NCBI GenBank assembly: GCA_943908405.1
Contig: CALTTE010000071.1
Coordinates: 1-9,675 of the forward strand
Reading direction: 5' to 3'
Length of the DNA: 9,675 bases
Source: an uncultured Moraxella sp.
GTDB lineage: Bacteria; Pseudomonadota; Gammaproteobacteria; Pseudomonadales; Moraxellaceae
The notes beneath the pieces are model-generated. The model saw only the letters and a list, made by a program, of their open reading frames with translations. It had not been told where the DNA came from and ran no database searches. The stretch's first letter is position 1. Every line of letters begins with the position of its first letter. Positions 1 to 5,358 of this stretch are shown here, one piece after another. The position numbers and the translations under genes are program-made.

Positions 1-290
1 GTTTCACGGATATTTGCCAAAAACTGGTTGCCCATTCCCTCACCCTTGGAAGCCCCCGCCACAAGCCCTGCAATGTCCACAAATTCCATCGTGGTAGGCA
101 AAACCCGTTCAGGCTTGACAATATCAGCCAGTGCTTTTAGGCGAGCATCTGGCACAGGCACAATGCCTGTATTGGGGTCTTTGGTGCAAAAAGGAAAATT
201 TTCAGCGGCAATGCCCGCTTTGGTCAGTGCGTTGAATAAGGTAGATTTACCTACATTGGGTAAACCAACAATGCCACAATTAAAGCCCAT
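1..290 (-). CDS. ychF: YchF, ribosome-associated OBG-family ATPase (N-terminal 96 codons, cut by window edge)
   Basis: This is the start of YchF (OLA1 family), a TRAFAC-class P-loop NTPase that prefers ATP to GTP, binds ribosomes and is linked in E. coli to the oxidative stress response. The visible part runs from Met1 to about residue 96. It contains the G1 P-loop NVGKST at residues 12-17, the G3 motif DIAG at 72-75, and the family-typical FPFCT segment with Cys35, the residue discussed in redox control of the E. coli protein. It closely resembles the E. coli sequence from memory. The start has an AAAGAG ribosome binding site and an extended -10 promoter just upstream. The G4-like region, the coiled coil and the C-terminal TGS domain lie outside the window. 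I see no sign of damage in the visible part. Confidence 0.96.
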   Translation of the reverse strand, partial: MGFNCGIVGLPNVGKSTLFNALTKAGIAAENFPFCTKDPNTGIVPVPDARLKALADIVKPERVLPTTMEFVDIAGLVAGASKGEGMGNQFLANIRE

Positions 291-317
291 TGGTATATCT
301 CTTTAGTAAAATGCCTT

Positions 318-326
318 ATTATAGCA
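318..326 (-). promoter_or_regulatory. Extended -10 promoter for ychF
   Basis: On the minus strand this reads TGCTATAAT, a perfect extended -10 element (TGnTATAAT). No convincing -35 box lies 16-18 bases upstream, as is common for extended -10 promoters. The predicted transcript start is near 311, giving a leader of about 20 nt before the ychF start at 290. This places ychF on its own promoter, separate from the DUF2059 gene ahead of it. Confidence 0.7.
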
Positions 327-401
327 GAAAATCTGTGCCAATAACACACAAATTCAGCGATTTGGGGCAAGGGTTTGCTGTTATTGTGTGCTTTGGTTTG
401 G

Positions 402-950
402 TTATTTTTGAGCTTGTTTGTCAAGTGTTTGCTTTAAGGTGGTTTCCAAAGCTCCACGATGGGTTTTTTGGTAGTTGTCAGCAATGCTTGCCACCGATGA
501 TAAACTGGCGTTGAGATACTCTGCCATTATCTGCTCGCTTTTTTGTATCGCACTTTTGCCAGCACTGCTACCATAAAAGGCCAGTAAAGCATCTACTTCA
601 GCTTGGCTGTAGTTTTTGGCGGCATTGATGTAGGCGTTTTTTAGGGTGTTTTTGGTGGCGGGGGTGTCAATGGCTTTGATGAGTCCATCAACGTAATTAT
701 CATAAGCAAGAATGGCGTTTTGGCGTTCGCTATCGTTTAAGGCGGAATTGCTGGCAAGATTGTACGCTAATATTTGTCGCTCTTCAGCCAGTGGGGCGAT
801 AACGGTGCTAAAAAACAAATTGTCATAAGGCATAGCGTCTGCCAATTGGTTTAATGATGATTGGGTGGGGGCGGCGACTGCGATAGGGGCAAAAATGACA
901 GAGCCAAGGAGTAAGGCGGTGATTGAGCAATGATTTAATAAGGTACGCAT
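402..950 (-). CDS. Secreted DUF2059 domain protein
   Basis: A 182-residue protein with a Sec-type signal peptide: Arg2, a hydrophobic stretch at about 10-25, and a signal peptidase I site Ala-Val-Ala at 24-26 before Ala27-Pro28. The mature part is mostly helical. It contains the DUF2059 signature near 113-137: Asn-Tyr, an acidic Glu-Val-Asp helix, then Phe-Tyr-Gly-Ser-Ser-Ala-Gly-Lys, which matches the family pattern FYxSxxGk. The family is widespread in Proteobacteria; its members are exported and have no firmly established role. The start has an AAGGAAA ribosome binding site about 7 nt upstream and an extended -10 promoter. Its neighbours on the same strand (HIT hydrolase before, ychF after) have their own promoters, so they give little functional clue. 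The export call is firm; the function is unknown. Confidence 0.85.
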   Translation of the reverse strand: MRTLLNHCSITALLLGSVIFAPIAVAAPTQSSLNQLADAMPYDNLFFSTVIAPLAEERQILAYNLASNSALNDSERQNAILAYDNYVDGLIKAIDTPATKNTLKNAYINAAKNYSQAEVDALLAFYGSSAGKSAIQKSEQIMAEYLNASLSSVASIADNYQKTHRGALETTLKQTLDKQAQK

Positions 951-981
951 GACAAATTTCCTTAGGGTGAGAATGTTAAAA

Positions 982-990
982 ATAATACCA
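982..990 (-). promoter_or_regulatory. Extended -10 promoter for the DUF2059 gene
   Basis: The minus strand reads TGGTATTAT, an extended -10 element with one mismatch to TATAAT. Only a weak -35 (TTTATT) lies about 16 bases upstream. A small perfect inverted repeat, ACCAT-GAAA-ATGGT on the plus strand at 987-1000, overlaps the TG of the element and could be an operator half-site pair, but five-base arms are weak evidence. Confidence 0.5.
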
Positions 991-1133
991 TGAAAATGGT
1001 GATAATAAATAGCGATAAAAAAATGGTTTTAGTGGCTATAAGGTTACAAAGTGGCTTTAATACATCAATGTAACGAAATGACCATATTAAATCTACCAAT
1101 CGTCTAAACCACAACTTAATCAAGCCTAATCAA

Positions 1134-1583
1134 TCACCCTTGGGCGATAGCGTTGCTTAATTGCTCGGCAAGGGCGGATAAGTCATCATTGCTTGGTGTG
1201 GGCAGGGTGTTTTCTAAGCACACACGATAATGGGCAGGCACAAGGTGTATATGATAATGAAAAACCGATTGTCCTGCGGTGTCGCCATTGAATTGCATTT
1301 GAGTAATGCCGTGTACACCAAGTACCGACCGCTGGGCTTTGATGACTTTTTGAGCGGTGGCAAACACGGCAGCGGCATAGTCTATCGGCAAGTCGGATAA
1401 TTCTACCGCTGGATAGTTTGGGATAACCAGCGTATGCCCTATGGCGTTTGGATTGATGTCCAAAAACGCCAAAGTTTTGTCGTCTTTATAGACTGTATGG
1501 CAGGGCAACTCGCCCTTTAGGATTTTGGCAAAAATGTTGCCGTGATCATAAGCGGTGTTGGTATGGGTGGAATGACTGGTCAT
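1134..1583 (-). CDS. HIT-family nucleotide hydrolase (HinT-like)
   Basis: A 149-residue histidine-triad protein. The family hydrolyses nucleoside phosphoramidates or dinucleoside polyphosphates through a histidine nucleophile. The triad is visible as His109-Tyr-His111-Ile-His113 followed by Leu-Val-Pro; His111 should be the catalytic residue. Upstream elements also fit: Ile17-Phe-Ala-Lys-Ile-Leu-Lys-Gly-Glu-Leu-Pro, Phe40-Leu-Asp-Ile-Asn-Pro, Gly49-His50 before Leu-Val-Ile-Pro, and Gly104-Gln105 ahead of the triad. It is slightly longer than a typical HinT (about 115-140) because of a His/Thr-rich N-terminus and a short C-terminal helix. The start has an AAGGAAAA site a few bases upstream, itself preceded by a second AAGGAAAA. 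The gene is divergent from the unrecognised 205-residue gene. The family is certain; the physiological substrate cannot be read from sequence. Confidence 0.93.
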   Translation of the reverse strand: MTSHSTHTNTAYDHGNIFAKILKGELPCHTVYKDDKTLAFLDINPNAIGHTLVIPNYPAVELSDLPIDYAAAVFATAQKVIKAQRSVLGVHGITQMQFNGDTAGQSVFHYHIHLVPAHYRVCLENTLPTPSNDDLSALAEQLSNAIAQG

Positions 1584-1665
1584 TGTTTTCCTTAATTTTC
1601 CTTATTTGCCTTTGGCAAGGAAGAGTGGTGGGTTTTGTTTTGTAGTGGCTTTTGTTGATATGAAA

Positions 1666-1680
1666 GTTATTGAGAATAAC
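1666..1680. promoter_or_regulatory. 15-bp palindrome GTTATT-GAG-AATAAC, possible operator
   Basis: Perfect six-base arms flank a three-base centre, and the whole overlaps the predicted HIT gene -10. Extended to 1684, the minus-strand sequence matches the classical 19-bp E. coli Fur box at 12 of 19 positions. That is suggestive but not decisive in A+T-rich DNA. Which regulator, if any, binds is unknown. Confidence 0.35.
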
Positions 1681-1701
1681 TATTTTGCCATAAGCTATCA
1701 A
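1673..1701 (-). promoter_or_regulatory. Candidate sigma-70 promoter for the HIT gene
   Basis: On the minus strand a -35 TTGATA (1701-1696) and a -10 TATTCT (1678-1673) are separated by 17 bases. That is 5/6 and 4/6 to consensus with ideal spacing, and predicts a transcript start near 1666 and a leader of about 83 nt. The -10 lies inside the 15-bp palindrome at 1666-1680, so a repressor bound there would block this promoter. Confidence 0.45.
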
Positions 1702-1774
1702 GCTATATATACATATACCACAAGCTATTATGCCATAAGAATGATTGCCGCGCTATAAATTTAGTTGTTTTGGT

Positions 1775-1803
1775 GTGAAATTTGTAGAAAAATTTGTTAT
1801 GAT
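1775..1803 (+). promoter_or_regulatory. Sigma-70 promoter for the 205-residue gene
   Basis: A -35 GTGAAA at 1775-1780 and a -10 TATGAT at 1798-1803 are separated by 17 bases (4/6 and 5/6 matches). Transcription should start near 1810, about 20 nt before the ATG at 1831. This position rules out the upstream in-frame TTG at 1765 as a start from this promoter. Confidence 0.5.
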
Positions 1804-1830
1804 AGCGGTTTATCGTTGCGTGGTAGACCG

Positions 1831-2448
1831 ATGACTTTGATTTTACAAGAAGCCTTAACAGATGACACCTTGCCTTGGCGTGTGCATAACTGTAAACTTA
1901 GCCAGCAAACCGCCTTGTTTGATGCCCCCTTATCGCTATTGGCACAGTATGACACGCTAGATGAACCAACGAAAGCCCGTTATCCATTGAGTTTTGAGCA
2001 ATTAAAATCAATGAATCGCTTAATGACGGTTGCCGAGGCGGCGACATTTTTGGGTATTGATGGACAATTATTCAAAAAAGCGTGGCAAATTAAATATATC
2101 GGCAAGATGGTTATTTTTTGCGAACCGCTGAGTTTGGCATTAAGGCTATATTTTAGCAACACCAGCAAGCCCACGCAAGCGTTGTATGTGGCTAATGTTG
2201 ATGAGGCTTGGGCGATAGAGGCGACCAATTACCGCTTTTTTGGTTTGGTGGATGTGCTGTATAAGGGTGATGAGACGCTGATTAGCGTGGCAGATGATGA
2301 GCTAACCATTTTAAAAAACAGCAGTTATGCGGTATTGCCAGAGGCACACTCTTTGATTATCACCAACGGCTTAAACGATTATCAAGCAAATTTTGCTTTT
2401 ATTCAAATGGCAATGATTAATCAGCTCACAAGTAGTAACCCAAATTAA
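1831..2448 (+). CDS. Unrecognised 205-residue cytosolic protein with an HTH-like segment
   Basis: I do not recognise this protein. The open frame extends back to a TTG at 1765, but a good promoter places the transcript start near 1810, so the ATG at 1831 is chosen. No clear Shine-Dalgarno sequence precedes it. There is no signal peptide or membrane segment. Residues 65-90 (Met-Thr-Val-Ala-Glu-Ala-Ala-Thr-Phe-Leu-Gly-Ile, then a polar helix and Lys-Lys-Ala-Trp) have the spacing of a small helix-turn-helix of the excisionase/MerR-recognition type. The following Lys-Tyr-Ile-Gly-Lys-Met-Val-Ile-Phe could be its beta wing. The C-terminal half is mixed alpha/beta and acidic, with no metal or nucleotide motif visible. 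Base composition matches its neighbours. A DNA-binding or adaptor role is possible but unproven. Confidence 0.75.
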   Translation: MTLILQEALTDDTLPWRVHNCKLSQQTALFDAPLSLLAQYDTLDEPTKARYPLSFEQLKSMNRLMTVAEAATFLGIDGQLFKKAWQIKYIGKMVIFCEPLSLALRLYFSNTSKPTQALYVANVDEAWAIEATNYRFFGLVDVLYKGDETLISVADDELTILKNSSYAVLPEAHSLIITNGLNDYQANFAFIQMAMINQLTSSNPN

Positions 2449-2712
2449 CAATCTAAGTTAATAACCCAAATACTTTAATTTTAAGTCAATTAGCTTTAAG
2501 CCAATTTTTTGTGATGGTCCGCCAAAAAATAAACCAAACTGCAAAAAACTAAGTAAAACAAATAAGTAAAGCCAATAAGTAGCAAAGTAAGGTTAAACAA
2601 AAATAAAGCAAAGTTAACAAAACCAAGTTTAACGTTGTGTTTTATTTAATTGTTATTTTATAGATATTTTAAATTAATTTTTAATAAATAATCTTAAGTT
2701 TAAGGAACAATG
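2449..2712. other. A+T-rich spacer and ilvD leader
   Basis: The 264-nt spacer is strongly A-rich on the plus strand. It contains TAAGTA three times at an exact 13-base period (2550, 2563, 2576). I see no leader peptide rich in Ile, Val or Leu codons and no GC-rich terminator/antiterminator pair, so classical attenuation is not supported. A weak ilvD promoter could be TTGTGT near 2635 with TATAGA about 18 bases on, but nothing matches consensus well. Confidence 0.4.
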
Positions 2713-4614
2713 ATGCCAACTTACCGCTCAAAAACATCCACGCAAGGTCGCAATATGGCAGGGGCTAGGGCGTTGTGGCGTGCCACAGGTATGACCGATG
2801 AGGATTTTAATAAGCCGATTATTGCCATTGCCAATTCTTTTACTCAGTTTGTGCCAGGACATGTGCATTTAAAGGATATGGGACAGCTTGTGGCAAGTGA
2901 GATTCAAAAGGCGGGGGGCGTTGCCAAGGAGTTTAATACCATTGCTGTGGATGATGGCATTGCGATGGGGCATAGCGGTATGCTTTATAGTTTGCCAAGT
3001 CGTGATTTGATTGCTGACAGTGTGGAGTATATGGTCAATGCTCATTGTGCTGATGCTTTGGTGTGTATTTCTAATTGCGATAAAATCACCCCTGGTATGC
3101 TGATGGCGGCGTTACGGCTGAATATTCCAACCGTTTTTGTGTCTGGTGGGCCGATGGAGGCAGGCAAGGTGCTGGCAAGTACGCTGGGCGATGGGCATAC
3201 GGTTCACGAGACGGTAGTCGGTGAGCAAGGACAAAAGGTGCGTAAGCTGGATTTGGTGGATGCGATGATTGATGCCGCTGATGATTTGGTGAGCGATGAT
3301 GATGTGGCAACCATTGAGAATGCCGCTTGCCCTACTTGTGGGTCGTGTTCTGGTATGTTTACGGCCAATTCAATGAATTGCTTGACTGAGGCGTTGGGGT
3401 TGTCGTTGCCTGCCAATGGGTCATTGCTTGCCACGCACGCCAAACGCCGTGAGCTGTTTTTGCAGGCAGGTCGCAGTATTGTTGATATTGCCAAACGCTA
3501 TTATGAAGGGGGCGATGAGAAAGTGTTGCCACGGTCTATTGCGACCAAGGCGGCTTTTGAGAATGCGATGAGCTTGGATATTGCAATGGGTGGTTCAACC
3601 AATACCATTTTGCATTTATTGGCGGCAGCCAATGAGGCTAAGGTTGATTTTAAGATGGCGGATATTGACCGTTTGTCAAGACAGGTGCCTTGTTTGTGTA
3701 AGGTTGCCCCTGCCACGCAAAAATATCATATGGAAGATGTGCATCGTGCTGGCGGTGTGATGGGAATTTTGGCTGAGCTTGACCGTATGGGCCTGTTAAG
3801 TACCGATGTGCCAACCGTACATAGCGACAGTTTAGGGCAGGCATTGGCAAGTTGGGATGTGATGAACGCCGATAATGTTGCCGCTCGTGAGTTGTACATT
3901 ACTGCCCCTGCTGGTGTGCGTACCACACAGGCGTTTAGCCAAGATAGGGTTTATCCCAATTTGGATTTAAACCGTGAGAGTGGTTGTATTCGTGATGGCA
4001 AAAATGCCTATTCACAAGATGGGGGGTTAGCGGTGTTGTTTGGCAATATTGCCAAGCGTGGTTGTGTGGTCAAGACCGCTGGGGTGGATGAGAGTATTTT
4101 AACGTTTACAGGCAAGGCGTGTGTGTTTGAAAGCCAAGATGAGGCGGTGGCGGCGATTTTAGAGGATAAGATTCAAGCAGGCGATGTGGTGATTATCCGC
4201 TATGAGGGACCAAAAGGGGGGCCAGGTATGCAAGAGATGCTCTACCCTACCAGTTATTTAAAGTCTAAGGGGCTTGGTAAGGTGTGCGCCTTATTGACCG
4301 ATGGCAGGTTTAGTGGTGGTACGTCTGGGTTGTCTATCGGACACGCAAGCCCAGAGGCGGCAGAAGGTGGGGAGATTGGTTTGGTGGAAGATGGCGACCG
4401 CATTGTGATTGATATTCCCAATCGCCGTATTCATTTGGATGTTAGCATAGATACGCTTGAACAACGCCGTCAAGCGATGCAAGCTCGTGGCAGTAATGCG
4501 TGGAAGCCTGTCAATCGCAAGCGTTATGTGTCGCAGGCGTTACGGGCGTATGCCGCTATGACAACCAGTGCCGATACTGGGGCAGTAAGAGATGTAGGAC
4601 AGCTTGAGAGCTAA
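2713..4614 (+). CDS. ilvD: Dihydroxy-acid dehydratase
   Basis: IlvD dehydrates 2,3-dihydroxyisovalerate and 2,3-dihydroxy-3-methylvalerate to the 2-keto acids in valine/leucine and isoleucine synthesis, using an Fe-S cluster and Mg2+. This 633-residue protein resembles the E. coli enzyme over its whole length. Cluster ligand candidates are Cys122 (in SNCDK) and the CPTCGSC motif at 206-212, with Cys212 equivalent to E. coli Cys195. The early segment NSFTQFVPGHVHL has no cysteine, which points to the E. coli-like [4Fe-4S] rather than the plant/[2Fe-2S] type. Lys124 is the expected carbamylated metal-binding lysine. GRFSGGTSGLSIGH lies at 531-544. Two ATGs are in tandem (2710, 2713). AAGGA at 2702-2706 is only 3 nt from the first but 6 from the second, and the second aligns with the E. 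coli Met-Pro start, so 2713 is chosen. Relative to E. coli there is a 17-residue insertion after Gly-Lys152. Confidence 0.98.
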   Translation: MPTYRSKTSTQGRNMAGARALWRATGMTDEDFNKPIIAIANSFTQFVPGHVHLKDMGQLVASEIQKAGGVAKEFNTIAVDDGIAMGHSGMLYSLPSRDLIADSVEYMVNAHCADALVCISNCDKITPGMLMAALRLNIPTVFVSGGPMEAGKVLASTLGDGHTVHETVVGEQGQKVRKLDLVDAMIDAADDLVSDDDVATIENAACPTCGSCSGMFTANSMNCLTEALGLSLPANGSLLATHAKRRELFLQAGRSIVDIAKRYYEGGDEKVLPRSIATKAAFENAMSLDIAMGGSTNTILHLLAAANEAKVDFKMADIDRLSRQVPCLCKVAPATQKYHMEDVHRAGGVMGILAELDRMGLLSTDVPTVHSDSLGQALASWDVMNADNVAARELYITAPAGVRTTQAFSQDRVYPNLDLNRESGCIRDGKNAYSQDGGLAVLFGNIAKRGCVVKTAGVDESILTFTGKACVFESQDEAVAAILEDKIQAGDVVIIRYEGPKGGPGMQEMLYPTSYLKSKGLGKVCALLTDGRFSGGTSGLSIGHASPEAAEGGEIGLVEDGDRIVIDIPNRRIHLDVSIDTLEQRRQAMQARGSNAWKPVNRKRYVSQALRAYAAMTTSADTGAVRDVGQLES

Positions 4615-4684
4615 TAATCACTTAGGCGTTGAGTAAAATTAAGTATACATTTGGTAAATTTAAAACCACCAATAATATAATCGC

Positions 4685-4721
4685 TTGTATGATTGATAAA
4701 AGTTTTATACAATGCTAACTT
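4685..4721 (+). promoter_or_regulatory. Candidate promoter region for the lipoprotein gene
   Basis: Two overlapping arrangements are possible. One is TTGTAT (4685-4690), 17 bases, TACAAT (4708-4713). The other is TTGATA (4693-4698), 17 bases, TAACTT (4716-4721) with a TG one base before it. Both predict a leader of some 30-45 nt. TTGTAT and ATACAA (4707-4712) are also inverted copies of each other. Confidence 0.4.
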
Positions 4722-4758
4722 ATTTTGTGTAATGCCATTTAATTCTTTGTGAGGATAT

Positions 4759-5127
4759 ATGAAAAAATTAGGTCTAGTCTTGGCGTTAAGTGTTGCTGTT
4801 TCAGGTTGTGCTACCAATGGGGCGGGTAATACCAGTAATAATTTGGGTATGCAATTGGTGCAAACAGCGATTAAGCATAAATGTCAAAGCGAGGTGGTCG
4901 CCCACCCCTATTACAAAACTGCCAGTGCGTTTTTGAGTGAATCCGCCAGAACTAAAGCGGTTAGTAGCGTTTGTGGTTGTGTGGGCGAAAAAGTCCCTAA
5001 TGTATTGACCGCCCAAGAGCTTACCACAGCGGTGATTAGTGCCGATGCCCGCCCTGCCATTGTCAAAAAAGCGGTTGTGGGTTCTTTGCAAGCCTGTGCC
5101 AGCGATTATATTAAAACATTGTATTAA
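4759..5127 (+). CDS. Small cysteine-containing lipoprotein of unknown function
   Basis: A 122-residue protein with a lipoprotein signal peptide: Lys2-Lys3, a hydrophobic core at 4-14, and a lipobox Val14-Ser-Gly-Cys17. It should be lipidated at Cys17. The residue after Cys17 is Ala, not Asp, which by the E. coli rule suggests sorting to the outer membrane. After a Gly/Asn/Thr-rich linker (18-30), the mature domain of about 90 residues has four cysteines, at 42, 72, 74 and 113, including a Cys-Gly-Cys. These could form two disulfides in the periplasm. A GAGG site precedes the ATG. An 18-base tandem duplication covers the last five codons and the stop. I cannot assign it to a named family. The lipoprotein call is firm; the role is unknown. 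Confidence 0.85.
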   Translation: MKKLGLVLALSVAVSGCATNGAGNTSNNLGMQLVQTAIKHKCQSEVVAHPYYKTASAFLSESARTKAVSSVCGCVGEKVPNVLTAQELTTAVISADARPAIVKKAVVGSLQACASDYIKTLY

Positions 5128-5145
5128 ATTAAAACATTGTATAAA
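5110..5145 (+). repeat. 18-bp tandem duplication at the lipoprotein stop codon
   Basis: Two adjacent 18-base units, 5110-5127 and 5128-5145, differ only at unit position 16 (T versus A). The first ends in the TAA stop. In the second the change turns that TAA phase into an AAA codon, so the second unit encodes nearly the same C-terminal residues out of use, beyond the stop. Confidence 0.85.
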
Positions 5146-5219
5146 ATGACGTTGTACTACAAGTTCTTATTTAAAAGACATCAAAAATCAATAGTAATAA
5201 ATAGTATTAAATAATATCA

Positions 5220-5259
5220 AAACAGTATTGCAAATTGGGTATCAATGTCAATGCTGTTT
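5220..5259 (+). terminator. Possible first terminator of the lipoprotein gene
   Basis: An 11-base stem pairs 5220-5230 with 5249-5259 (ten Watson-Crick pairs plus one G-U), with an 18-nt loop. It is followed by the T-rich TATTTTTG. The stem is A+T-rich and the loop is long, so it may be weak; the stronger palindrome lies about 35 nt downstream. Confidence 0.4.
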
Positions 5260-5291
5260 ATTTTTGCTTGATAAAACGATTAACCAAAAAC

Positions 5292-5315
5292 AAAAGCCCT
5301 TATATAAGGGCTTTT
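5292..5315. terminator. Palindromic bidirectional intrinsic terminator
   Basis: This is a perfect 24-bp palindrome with core AGCCCTTA-TA-TAAGGGCT. Four or more A's lie on its left and five T's on its right, so each strand gives a stem followed by a U-tract. It sits between the stop of the plus-strand lipoprotein gene and the stop of the minus-strand desaturase gene (5361), and can end both transcripts. Confidence 0.92.
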
Positions 5316-5329
5316 TGCTGTTATATTAA

Positions 5330-5349
5330 GATATTTTGGGATATTTTGG
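5330..5349 (+). repeat. 10-bp tandem repeat GATATTTTGG x2
   Basis: Two perfect adjacent copies lie in the short stretch between the bidirectional terminator and the desaturase stop codon. No function is evident. Confidence 0.75.
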
Positions 5350-5358
5350 GGATTTGGA

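Noticed and set aside
339..386. Inverted repeat CAATAAC/GTTATTG as a terminator for the DUF2059 gene
   Set aside because: The arms are seven A+T-rich bases with a 34-nt loop and no U-tract, too weak to call.
1765..1830. 22-codon N-terminal extension of the 205-residue protein from a TTG
   Set aside because: The TTG precedes the predicted promoter elements, and the extension would be translated from promoter DNA.
2449..2712. Attenuator or leader peptide controlling ilvD
   Set aside because: The only short frames lack runs of Ile, Val or Leu codons, and no alternative GC-rich hairpins with a U-tract are present.
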